From Dyadobacter sp. (GTDB lineage Bacteria > Bacteroidota > Bacteroidia > Cytophagales > Spirosomataceae): 64,000 bases of DNA. Numbering within the stretch: the stretch's first letter is position 1; each line of letters starts with the position of its first letter. Made by a program: the position numbers and the translations under genes. The stretch covers positions 393,303-457,302 of the forward strand of contig NZ_JAGIAS010000004.1 of NCBI RefSeq assembly GCF_017744695.1, given 5' to 3'. Positions 51,031 through 58,397 of the stretch are shown in pieces. Under the pieces are notes generated by a model. The model ran no database searches. It had not been told where the DNA came from and saw only the letters and a list, made by a program, of their open reading frames with translations.

Positions 51031-53412
51031 ATGAGAGATAAAAAGAGTAAAAAGAAACTCCAACCTGAAAGAAGAGAGGCTGCTACGCCTCATCATATCG
51101 TTTCTTACATAGATAATTTAAAGGCCGATATCGCCGCGTTCTTCGATTTGAATGCCGAGCATGCGTTCAGGCCTTTCGATGTGCACGACCATTTCGGGGT
51201 CCACGACAAAAAAGTGCGCCTGCTCTTCAACGAGATCCTGCACGAACTGGAACAGGACGGGCGATTAATATATCATAAAAACGGCACCTACACCGCGGTT
51301 CCGCTTAAAGCCAAACCTCAGGGAATGACTGGCCGCGTAGATCGCGTCAATAAGGGTTTCGCATTCGTCGTGATCGACGGACGAGACGACGATATTTATG
51401 TGGATGTGGAATTGCTGAATGGCGCCTGGGATGGTGATATCGTGCAAATACAGCCGCTTTCGAGAAATACGCGTAATTCGAGATCACGCGGCGATTCGGG
51501 CCGCAACAGAACGGAAGGGCGTGTTACTGAAATCGTGGAGCGTTCCAATGCAGAAATTGTCGGTATTATAGAGATTAACCCGCGTTTCGCGGTTGTCCAG
51601 CCCGATAACAAGAAACTTTTTGACCCGATTTTCCTCGAACCAGACGAAGTGGGGGAAGCGCATCACGGCGACAAAGTGATCGTCAGAGTAACCGAATGGC
51701 CCACGCGCAGAAGCCAGGCAGAGGGCGAGATCGTTTCCGTGCTGGGCAAAGCAGGTAACAACGACGTGGAAATGCACGCGATCCTTGCGGAGTTCGGACT
51801 GCCTTATCACTTTCCCGAAATTGTGGAAGCCGAGGCCGGGAAGATTCCCGATAAAATTGCCAAAAAGGATATTGCCAAACGTCGCGACATCCGCGATGTA
51901 CTGACGTTCACCATCGACCCCGTCGATGCCAAGGACTTCGACGACGCATTGTCCGTAAGATACCTGGACGAAGACGTGGTAGAAGTAGGCGTGCATATTG
52001 CCGATGTTTCCCATTATGTTCTGCCCGGTACTGAGCTGGAAAAAGAGGCATTTCGCCGCGCGACGTCGGTTTACCTTGTTGACCGTACGGTACCGATGCT
52101 GCCCGAAAAGCTTTCAAACAACCTTTGCTCGTTGCGCCCGCACGAGGATAGGCTGGCATTTTCAGCGATTTTTGAGATTACATCCAAAGGCAAATTGCTG
52201 AAAGAGTGGTTCGGGAGAACGGTAATCCATTCTGATCGCCGTTTTACCTACGAAGAAGCACAGGCCGTGCTCGATTCCGGAGAGGGCGATTTCCCGAAAG
52301 AACTGGATACATTGAACAAACTGGCGAAAGTCTTCCGAAAAGAACGCTTTAAAAAGGGTGCCATCAATTTCGAAACCCCGGAAGTCCGTTTCCGCCTCGA
52401 TCCGGAAGGCCGTCCATTGGGTATTTACACCAAAGAACGCCACGACTCGAACAAGCTGATCGAAGAATTTATGCTGCTGGCCAACAAGCGTGTAGCAGAA
52501 TATGTGTACTCGTTATCCAAAGGCGAAAACAAGAACACCATGGTTTACCGCATTCACGAAGCGCCGGATCCCGATCGCTTACAGACTTTCGCCAATTTTG
52601 TGGCGAAGCTTGGATTGAAGCTGGAAGTCGAAGAGGAAGGCAAAATCGCGAAATCGATGAACGAGATGCTGGCGAAAGTGGAAGGCAAACCCGAGCAAAA
52701 TCTGATCGAATCCCTGGCTGTGCGTACGATGGCCAAAGCGCGTTACAGCACCGAAGACATCGGTCACTTCGGACTCGCATTCAGGCGGTACTCGCACTTC
52801 ACCTCGCCCATTCGCCGCTATCCGGACGTGATGGCGCACAGGCTGTTGCAGCATTACCTCGACGGCGGCAGCAATGTCGATAAAGAAGCTTACGAAATCG
52901 CTTCGAAACATTCCTCCGAACGCGAACGGCTCGCTGCCGAAGCGGAAAGGGCTTCGATCAAATACAAGCAGGTCGAGTTCATGAGTATGATGGATCCCGA
53001 GAAGGAGTTCGACGGTATCATTACCGGCGTGACCGAGTTCGGTATTTTCGTGGAAATCACGGAAACCGCTTCGGAAGGGCTTATCCGCATGACCGACCTG
53101 GGCGATGATTATTATGAACTCGATAAAGAGAATTACCGCGTCATCGGCCAGCATACCAAGAAAATATATGCATTCGGCGACGCGGTGAAAGTGAAAGTGA
53201 AGGAGACCAATCTCGCACGCAGGAGCATGGACTTGTACCTGGCCGGCACTAAACCGGGCCGCAGAAGCGAATTCAGCCGTCCGAGTTTCGACAGGGATGG
53301 TGATCGCAGGCCGCGCGAGCGCAAGCCTAAGGAGGCTCGCGGCTCCGGGCGTGTGAAGCGGGGTTCGGGGGGTAGTGGTAATTCGCCGAAACCTAAGCGC
53401 CGGAGACGGTAG
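51031..53412 (+). CDS. rnr: Ribonuclease R
   Basis: A processive 3'-5' exoribonuclease that degrades structured RNA. It has 793 residues. An N-terminal winged-helix and cold-shock region (about 15-220; GRVDRVNKGFAFVVIDGRDD) precedes the RNB catalytic domain (FTIDPVDAKDFDDALSVRYL, ETPEVRFRLDPEGRP, FRRYSHFTSPIRRYPDVMAHR). An S1 domain follows (FDGIITGVTEFGIFVEITET). The C-terminal tail is basic and Arg/Gly-rich. The stop abuts the convergent small gene at 53413 with no gap. Confidence 0.97.
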   Translation: MRDKKSKKKLQPERREAATPHHIVSYIDNLKADIAAFFDLNAEHAFRPFDVHDHFGVHDKKVRLLFNEILHELEQDGRLIYHKNGTYTAVPLKAKPQGMTGRVDRVNKGFAFVVIDGRDDDIYVDVELLNGAWDGDIVQIQPLSRNTRNSRSRGDSGRNRTEGRVTEIVERSNAEIVGIIEINPRFAVVQPDNKKLFDPIFLEPDEVGEAHHGDKVIVRVTEWPTRRSQAEGEIVSVLGKAGNNDVEMHAILAEFGLPYHFPEIVEAEAGKIPDKIAKKDIAKRRDIRDVLTFTIDPVDAKDFDDALSVRYLDEDVVEVGVHIADVSHYVLPGTELEKEAFRRATSVYLVDRTVPMLPEKLSNNLCSLRPHEDRLAFSAIFEITSKGKLLKEWFGRTVIHSDRRFTYEEAQAVLDSGEGDFPKELDTLNKLAKVFRKERFKKGAINFETPEVRFRLDPEGRPLGIYTKERHDSNKLIEEFMLLANKRVAEYVYSLSKGENKNTMVYRIHEAPDPDRLQTFANFVAKLGLKLEVEEEGKIAKSMNEMLAKVEGKPEQNLIESLAVRTMAKARYSTEDIGHFGLAFRRYSHFTSPIRRYPDVMAHRLLQHYLDGGSNVDKEAYEIASKHSSERERLAAEAERASIKYKQVEFMSMMDPEKEFDGIITGVTEFGIFVEITETASEGLIRMTDLGDDYYELDKENYRVIGQHTKKIYAFGDAVKVKVKETNLARRSMDLYLAGTKPGRRSEFSRPSFDRDGDRRPRERKPKEARGSGRVKRGSGGSGNSPKPKRRRR

Positions 53413-53664
53413 TTAGTGCTGCTCCGCACATTTTGCTGCAATGACTCGCCGTTTTAGGTCATCGACACGTTCGGCGAGTCGTTGCATTCCTTCCAGCCAG
53501 GCTGCCGTTAATGTTTCCTGGTCTTCTTTTATGACTAAATTTCGCTTAAACTCCGCTCTCTCCTCGTCGGTTTTTAGCAATACCCACTGTCTGTAATAAG
53601 GACGTAAAACCTCTGAGACCAAACTTTCCGGATCTAATCTCCCAGAATTTGATTGATTTGCCAT
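53413..53664 (-). CDS. Small hypothetical protein, second of a pair
   Basis: An 83-residue, mostly helical charged protein (RRVIAAKCAEQH end; EERAEFKRNLVIKEDQETL middle). I do not recognise a family. Its start overlaps the end of the upstream 58-residue gene by 31 bp, and its stop touches the RNase R stop. The tight overlap suggests the two are translated together. Confidence 0.6.
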   Translation of the reverse strand: MANQSNSGRLDPESLVSEVLRPYYRQWVLLKTDEERAEFKRNLVIKEDQETLTAAWLEGMQRLAERVDDLKRRVIAAKCAEQH

Positions 53665-53810
53665 ATTCTATCAAGTATGTAGTTAATATGTTGTTCCTTT
53701 TGCTCTTCCGTCATACTACGAATGTCGTCGTTAAACACGGCATAGAAGTCGAGTATCTCAAATAAATCTCGTCGCTCTTCTTCCAGATCTTTTCTTTCAG
53801 CATCAGACAT
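53634..53810 (-). CDS. Small acidic hypothetical protein, first of a pair
   Basis: A 58-residue acidic protein from MSDAERKDLEEERRDLFEIL to HINYILDRIWQINQILGD, predicted helical. The family is unknown. It overlaps the 83-residue gene by 31 bp. An upstream in-frame ATG at 53879 adds a hydrophobic stretch and is less likely. The pair could be a small regulatory or TA-like unit, but nothing specific supports that. Confidence 0.55.
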   Translation of the reverse strand: MSDAERKDLEEERRDLFEILDFYAVFNDDIRSMTEEQKEQHINYILDRIWQINQILGD

Positions 53811-53937
53811 AAATTTAACCAATAAAAGCAAACAAAAGCATTTCACCGAAGGTAGAAAGTCGCCCGGCGTACCTTCCATTTGATGTACATATGCCTATTT
53901 GGCTTATCAAATGGTGTTATCCACAAAATTCTGCTCT

Positions 53938-54834
53938 ATGACCCCCAAAATTTTCCTGCTCCTTTTCATTTCCCTGATATCGCTTGCGACCAACGCCCAA
54001 AAAACATCCGATAAAGAAGAATGGCAATCCCTCTTCAACGGCAAGGATCTCACGGGTTGGGATGTGAAAATCGCTGGCCACAAGGTGAATGATAATTACA
54101 AAAACACCTTCCTGGTAGAGGATAAGATGATCCGCGTGAACTACAAGGAATACGACAAGTTCACGACCGAGTACGGCCATATGTATTATAACAAGCCCTA
54201 TTCGCATTATAAAATCAGGCTTCAATACCGTTTTACCAGCAGCCAGGTTCCTGGCGGAGCTTCGTGGAATGTTCGGAACAGTGGTATTATGCTGCATTCG
54301 CAATCCGCGGCAAGCCTCGGACTCGATCAGGATTTCCCGATCTCCCTGGAAATGCAATATCTCGGCGGTCTCAATGCAGGCGAGCGGCACACAGGTAACC
54401 TTTGCACACCAGGAACGATCGTCGATGTCGACGGCAAACTGGCCGAAGCGCATTGCATAGACTCCGACTCCAAAACCTACAATGGCGACCAATGGGTGGA
54501 CGCTGAGGCAATCGTACTGGGAGATTCGATCGTTTACCATATGATCGGCGGCGACACGGTGCTCGTTTACACCAACCCGCGTATCGGCGGTGGGTATGTC
54601 GGCAAAAACCATACGTTCAGGGACGGCAAGGTGGGCAATGAAGCCGAATGGATCAAAAAGGACGGGACGAAACTCGGCAGCGGCTACATTGCACTACAAG
54701 CCGAAAGCCATCCGATTGATTTCCGAAATATCGAATTGCTCAATTTGAAGGGCTGTATGGACCCGAAGGCTACGAATTATAAGTCCTATTATGTAGCCGC
54801 CGACAATTCAACTTGTACCTATAAAAAGAAATAA
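53938..54834 (+). CDS. Exported DUF1080 (3-keto-disaccharide hydrolase-type) protein
   Basis: A 298-residue protein with a signal peptide (MTPKIFLLLFISLISLATNAQ). The DUF1080 concanavalin-like fold begins EEWQSLFNGKDLTGWDVKI and continues with GHMYYNKPYSHYKIRLQYRF, NSGIMLHSQS and GYIALQAESHPIDFRNIELL. Family members include hydrolases of 3-keto-glycosides. The C-terminus carries one Cys-rich motif (GCMDPKATNYKSYY, then DNSTCTY) of a kind found at the ends of Bacteroidota secreted proteins. It is on the same strand as gldG, 108 bp upstream of it. Confidence 0.88.
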   Translation: MTPKIFLLLFISLISLATNAQKTSDKEEWQSLFNGKDLTGWDVKIAGHKVNDNYKNTFLVEDKMIRVNYKEYDKFTTEYGHMYYNKPYSHYKIRLQYRFTSSQVPGGASWNVRNSGIMLHSQSAASLGLDQDFPISLEMQYLGGLNAGERHTGNLCTPGTIVDVDGKLAEAHCIDSDSKTYNGDQWVDAEAIVLGDSIVYHMIGGDTVLVYTNPRIGGGYVGKNHTFRDGKVGNEAEWIKKDGTKLGSGYIALQAESHPIDFRNIELLNLKGCMDPKATNYKSYYVAADNSTCTYKKK

Positions 54835-54880
54835 CCCAGGTCACTCAGGCAATAAAACCTGATTGATTTTCGGTTTTTTA

Positions 54881-54888
54881 TATTTTTG
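54881..54888 (+). promoter_or_regulatory. -7 element upstream of gldG
   Basis: TATTTTTG, an exact TAnnTTTG match, lies after the DUF1080 gene stop and about 55 bases before gldG, so gldG has its own promoter. Confidence 0.55.
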
Positions 54889-54891
54889 CAG

Positions 54892-54921
54892 GAATGGACG
54901 GTTCGTCTGAATCGTCCATTC
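54892..54921 (+). promoter_or_regulatory. Hairpin in the gldG 5' leader
   Basis: A perfect 9-bp stem GAATGGACG / CGTCCATTC with a 12-nt loop, just downstream of the putative -7 element and 21 bases before gldG. There is no T-run directly after it, so it may be an RNA-stability or regulatory hairpin. Confidence 0.45.
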
Positions 54922-54942
54922 TTCGTTTAAAAATCAGCCTTT

Positions 54943-56601
54943 GTGCTAATGAAAAACAACATTACCCGGTTTGTACTGCTTGTGGTTGTCCTGGCCGGGA
55001 TCAACTGGCTGGCTTCGTCTTTCTTTTTCAGGTGGGATCTTACGGAAGATAAGCGGTACAGCATTTCCGATGCTACCAAGCAGCTTCTGGGAAGTCTGGA
55101 AAAGGATGTAGTCGTGAATGTGTATCTCACCGGCGACTTTCCCGCAGGTTTCGAGCGCCTCGAAAGCGCTACCCGGGAAACTTTGGAGGAGTTTAAAACT
55201 TACGCCAACGGCCATCTGATCGTCAATTACTCCGATCCTTCCGACGCATTCAGTGAAGAGCAGCGCCAAAAACAATATATGAGCCTGATCGACCGCGGGC
55301 TGAATCCCACCAATGTTTTCGCGAACGAAGATGGTAAGCGCACCGAAAAGATCATTTTCCCGGGCGTAATCGTTCAGGCAGATACGCTCTCCGTGCCGGT
55401 TCAACTATTGAAAGGAAATAAAGCAAGTACGCCGGAGGAGCAATTGAACCAATCCTACGAAGGTGTGGAATTCGAACTGGCGTCCGCGATACGCGTGCTG
55501 GCGAATCCCGAGCGCAAAAAAGTAGGTTTTGTAGTAAGCCATACGAAAATTTCCCCCGCCCGTTTGAGCGATATTATAGCTACGATCCAGCAGAGCTACG
55601 ACGTTTTTCTGGACATGAACAATCCGGAGTCATACCAAGGCCTCGACGCATTGATTGTCATGAAACCCGACAGTGCGTTCTCAGAGGACGAAAAATACAA
55701 GCTTGATCAATATGTAGTAGGAGGGGGTAAGGCGCTGTTTTTTGTAGATGGCGCACGTGTTGACAGCGTGAGCCTGGACGGTAATTACGCACAGCCACTC
55801 GACCTTAATCTCGGCGACCTGTTTTTTAAATGGGGTATCAGATTAAATACCAATCTCGTCAAAGATCTCAACTGCGCGCAAATCCTTCTGAATGTGGGTA
55901 ATGTAGGTGATAACCCGGAAATCCGGCCCATGCCCTGGCGCTTCTTCCCGCTCCTGAATAATTTCGGCGCGCATACCGTTACCCGTAATCTGAATGCGGT
56001 TTACACAAGATTTCTGAGTTCCATCGACTCCGTCGGCGGAGCGGGCGGCATTGCCAAAACACCTTTGCTGATGACCTCGCCTTACACGCAGCTCGTGAAT
56101 GCGCCCGCGCTCGTGGGTTACAATGAGGCGCGCAAAGACCCGCAACCTTCCGAGTACCGTTCGGGGATCAAACTCGCCGGCGTGCTGCTCGAAGGATCAT
56201 TTACATCACTCTTTCAAAACCGCATTCTGCCCGGTGATCCGCGTGCGGCGAAGTTTAAGGCGGCCGGTAACGGAGGAAAAGTGATTATCTGCTCCGACGG
56301 CGACCTGATCGTGAACGACTATGATTATAAAAGGAATGCACCCTTGCCGCTTGGCTACGACCGTGTAACCAAGCAGACATTCGGGAACAAGGATTTTGTA
56401 CTCCATGCACTGGATTATATGACCGACGCCAACGGTCTCATTAATGCGCGCGGCAAACAGATCGCCATCCGGGCTTTGGATAAAATCCAGATTCAGGAAA
56501 ACCGTAAGTTCTGGCAGGCATTGAACCTTCTACTTCCCGTAGTACTAATTGGCATTTTCGGCGCGGTTAGGTATTATCTGAGGATCCGAAAATTTGGGTG
56601 A
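54943..56601 (+). CDS. gldG: Gliding-motility ABC transporter component GldG
   Basis: A 552-residue membrane protein. It has an N-terminal membrane segment (FVLLVVVLAGINWLASSFFF), a long periplasmic part of the ABC_transp_aux type (DLTEDKRYSISDATKQLLG, VNVYLTGDFPAGFERLESAT, QSYEGVEFELASAIRVLAN, YVVGGGKALFFVDGARVDS) and a C-terminal membrane segment (LLLPVVLIGIFGAVRYYLRI). It works with GldA and GldF in an ABC complex needed for gliding in some Bacteroidota. gldF is not next to it here; dnaN follows, as in many relatives. The start may be the second Met at 54949. Confidence 0.92.
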   Translation: MLMKNNITRFVLLVVVLAGINWLASSFFFRWDLTEDKRYSISDATKQLLGSLEKDVVVNVYLTGDFPAGFERLESATRETLEEFKTYANGHLIVNYSDPSDAFSEEQRQKQYMSLIDRGLNPTNVFANEDGKRTEKIIFPGVIVQADTLSVPVQLLKGNKASTPEEQLNQSYEGVEFELASAIRVLANPERKKVGFVVSHTKISPARLSDIIATIQQSYDVFLDMNNPESYQGLDALIVMKPDSAFSEDEKYKLDQYVVGGGKALFFVDGARVDSVSLDGNYAQPLDLNLGDLFFKWGIRLNTNLVKDLNCAQILLNVGNVGDNPEIRPMPWRFFPLLNNFGAHTVTRNLNAVYTRFLSSIDSVGGAGGIAKTPLLMTSPYTQLVNAPALVGYNEARKDPQPSEYRSGIKLAGVLLEGSFTSLFQNRILPGDPRAAKFKAAGNGGKVIICSDGDLIVNDYDYKRNAPLPLGYDRVTKQTFGNKDFVLHALDYMTDANGLINARGKQIAIRALDKIQIQENRKFWQALNLLLPVVLIGIFGAVRYYLRIRKFG

Positions 56602-56605
56602 CTCA

Positions 56606-56628
56606 CGGACGGAGCTTCCGTAATTTTT
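56606..56628 (+). terminator. Terminator between gldG and dnaN
   Basis: A short stem ACGGA / TCCGT followed by AATTTTTT, placed after the gldG stop and just before the dnaN promoter element. Confidence 0.5.
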
Positions 56629-56630
56629 TA

Positions 56631-56638
56631 TACTTTTG
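56631..56638 (+). promoter_or_regulatory. -7 element of dnaN promoter
   Basis: TACTTTTG, an exact TAnnTTTG match, about 71 bases before the dnaN start. No good -33 box is seen. Confidence 0.5.
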
Positions 56639-56709
56639 TTCCCTACAACAAAGTTTTTCCGGAATCTTCCGCATATAAATCTATCAACTAAACACTTACG
56701 TCACGAATT

Positions 56710-57834
56710 ATGAAGTTTGTCGTTTCGTCATCAGTTCTACTCAAACAGCTGTCAGCTATAAACGGTGTCGTTTCAACGAACCCAATTGTGCCAATCCTTG
56801 AAAATTTCCTCCTTACACTGGAAGGAAATTCACTGACCGTGACTGCATCCGATCTTCAAACCGTAATGATTACGGAAATTGAAGTGGAATCATCCGAAAA
56901 AGGAGCTATTGCCATTCCAGCAAAGTTGTTGCTCGACACCCTCCGCGGCCTGCCCGAGCAACCGATCACCTTGCAAGTGAATGCTGAAACATTTGGTACC
57001 GAAATTATTTCCGATAACGGCCGTTACAAACTATCGGGCGAAAACCCGATCGATTTCCCGAAAACACCGGTTGTGAACCGTGGCCAGTCCGTGGATTTCT
57101 CTTCCACCGCTTTGGGGTCGGCTATTTCAAACACATTGTTCGCAACCAGCACCGACGATCTCCGCCCGGCTATGACAGGGGTTTTCGTTCAAATGGGCGC
57201 TGAAAGCGCAACTTTTGTAGCTACTGATGGTCACCGCCTCGTGCGTTACCGCCGTACCGATATTAAATCGGACATCGATACTTCAATGATTATCCAGCGG
57301 AAAGCATTGAACCTGCTGAAAAGCTGTCTGCCTTCGGACGACGTTCCTGTAAAAGCGGAATTCACTTCTTCGAATGCATTTTTCAGCTTCGGCAACATCC
57401 GCATGATCTGCCGTTTGATCGATGAGCGTTTCCCGGATTACGAAAACGCGATCCCGACCAACAATCCGAATACGCTGACCATTAACCGTCTGGAAATCCT
57501 CAGCTCGCTGAGACGTATTTCGATCTACTCCAACCGGACTACCCATCAGGTGCGCATGAAAATGGCGCTGAACGACCTGGTAATTTCCGCGGAAGACCTT
57601 GACTATTCGAACGAAGCCAACGAGCGCCTGATGTGCGAATACAATGGCGACGATATGGAGATCGGTTTCAATGCGAAATTCCTGATCGAAGTACTGGGTA
57701 ACCTTTCGAGCAAAACCATCACCTTCGAACTTTCCGCTCCGAACCGCGCCGGACTCATTATCCCAGTGGATCAGGAGGAAAACGAAGATATCCTGATGCT
57801 CGTGATGCCCGTAATGCTGAACACTTACGTTTAG
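56710..57834 (+). CDS. dnaN: DNA polymerase III beta sliding clamp
   Basis: The processivity clamp of replication, a 374-residue protein with three clamp domains. The N-terminus MKFVVSSSVLLKQLSAINGV is typical. GAIAIPAKLLLDTLRGLPEQ, DDLRPAMTGVFVQMGAES, ATDGHRLVRYRR and the C-terminal LVMPVMLNTYV match the family. It lies between gldG and the blaI-type gene and ends in a clear terminator. Confidence 0.97.
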   Translation: MKFVVSSSVLLKQLSAINGVVSTNPIVPILENFLLTLEGNSLTVTASDLQTVMITEIEVESSEKGAIAIPAKLLLDTLRGLPEQPITLQVNAETFGTEIISDNGRYKLSGENPIDFPKTPVVNRGQSVDFSSTALGSAISNTLFATSTDDLRPAMTGVFVQMGAESATFVATDGHRLVRYRRTDIKSDIDTSMIIQRKALNLLKSCLPSDDVPVKAEFTSSNAFFSFGNIRMICRLIDERFPDYENAIPTNNPNTLTINRLEILSSLRRISIYSNRTTHQVRMKMALNDLVISAEDLDYSNEANERLMCEYNGDDMEIGFNAKFLIEVLGNLSSKTITFELSAPNRAGLIIPVDQEENEDILMLVMPVMLNTYV

Positions 57835-57855
57835 AATCTTCAATACCTATATTTC

Positions 57856-57885
57856 AAAGTCCGGCCTCTCAGTCGGACTTTTTTT
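57856..57885 (+). terminator. Terminator after dnaN
   Basis: Stem AAAGTCCG / CGGACTTT with a 10-nt loop followed by a T-run, 20 bases after the dnaN stop. Confidence 0.85.
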
Positions 57886-57935
57886 GTATTATAATTTCCT
57901 CAAAAACAATATTTTACATACAGTTCAACGTTAAT

Positions 57936-57951
57936 TACGAAAAAAATCGTA
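57936..57951. promoter_or_regulatory. BlaI-type operator 1
   Basis: TACGA-AAAAAA-TCGTA, a perfect 16-bp inverted repeat, first of three sites with the same half-sites and spacing upstream of the blaI-type gene. Confidence 0.8.
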
Positions 57952-57966
57952 GTAAAGGCTTGCATG

Positions 57967-57982
57967 TACGATTTTTTTCGTA
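57967..57982. promoter_or_regulatory. BlaI-type operator 2
   Basis: TACGA-TTTTTT-TCGTA, 16 bp, starting 31 bp after operator 1. It probably overlaps the promoter. Confidence 0.8.
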
Positions 57983-57991
57983 GACATTTGG

Positions 57992-58007
57992 TACGAAGAT
58001 CATCGTA
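57992..58007. promoter_or_regulatory. BlaI-type operator 3
   Basis: TACGA-AGATCA-TCGTA, 16 bp, starting 25 bp after operator 2 and ending 13 bases before the start codon. The spacer differs but the half-sites are identical, which argues for selection on the half-sites. Confidence 0.8.
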
Positions 58008-58020
58008 ATTAACTAATAGC

Positions 58021-58395
58021 ATGTATATCAAGCCCACCGACTCCGAACTGGAAATCCTGAACTACCTTTGGCAGGCAGGTCCAAGTACCGTCCGTGCCGT
58101 GCATGATGCCCTTTCAGAAACCAAGGATGTTGGCTATACCACCACCTTGAAACTCATGCAGATCATGCATGACAAAGGGCTGCTCTATCGCACGGAGCAA
58201 GGACGATCGCATATTTACGTGGCGCTTCTCGGCAAAGAGGAGACGCAGCAAAATCTGGTAGGTAAAATGGTTGAAACCCTCTTTCAGGGCTCTGCTGCTC
58301 AAATGGTGATGCAGGCACTGGGGAATCACACTACCTCCAAAGAAGAACTGGATGAAATTCGCGAGTTATTAAATAACCTGGAAAACAACCGTTAG
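58021..58395 (+). CDS. BlaI/MecI/CopY-family winged-helix repressor
   Basis: A 124-residue dimeric repressor. The N-terminal winged helix (DSELEILNYLWQAGPSTVRA, VGYTTTLKLMQIMHDKGLL) binds DNA, and the C-terminal helices (EELDEIRELLNNLE) dimerise. It is followed after 2 bp by the M56 peptidase gene, the standard BlaI-BlaR1 pairing. Three TACGA-N6-TCGTA repeats upstream are the probable operators, giving autoregulation. The signal is unknown. Confidence 0.94.
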   Translation: MYIKPTDSELEILNYLWQAGPSTVRAVHDALSETKDVGYTTTLKLMQIMHDKGLLYRTEQGRSHIYVALLGKEETQQNLVGKMVETLFQGSAAQMVMQALGNHTTSKEELDEIRELLNNLENNR

Positions 58396-58397
58396 CC

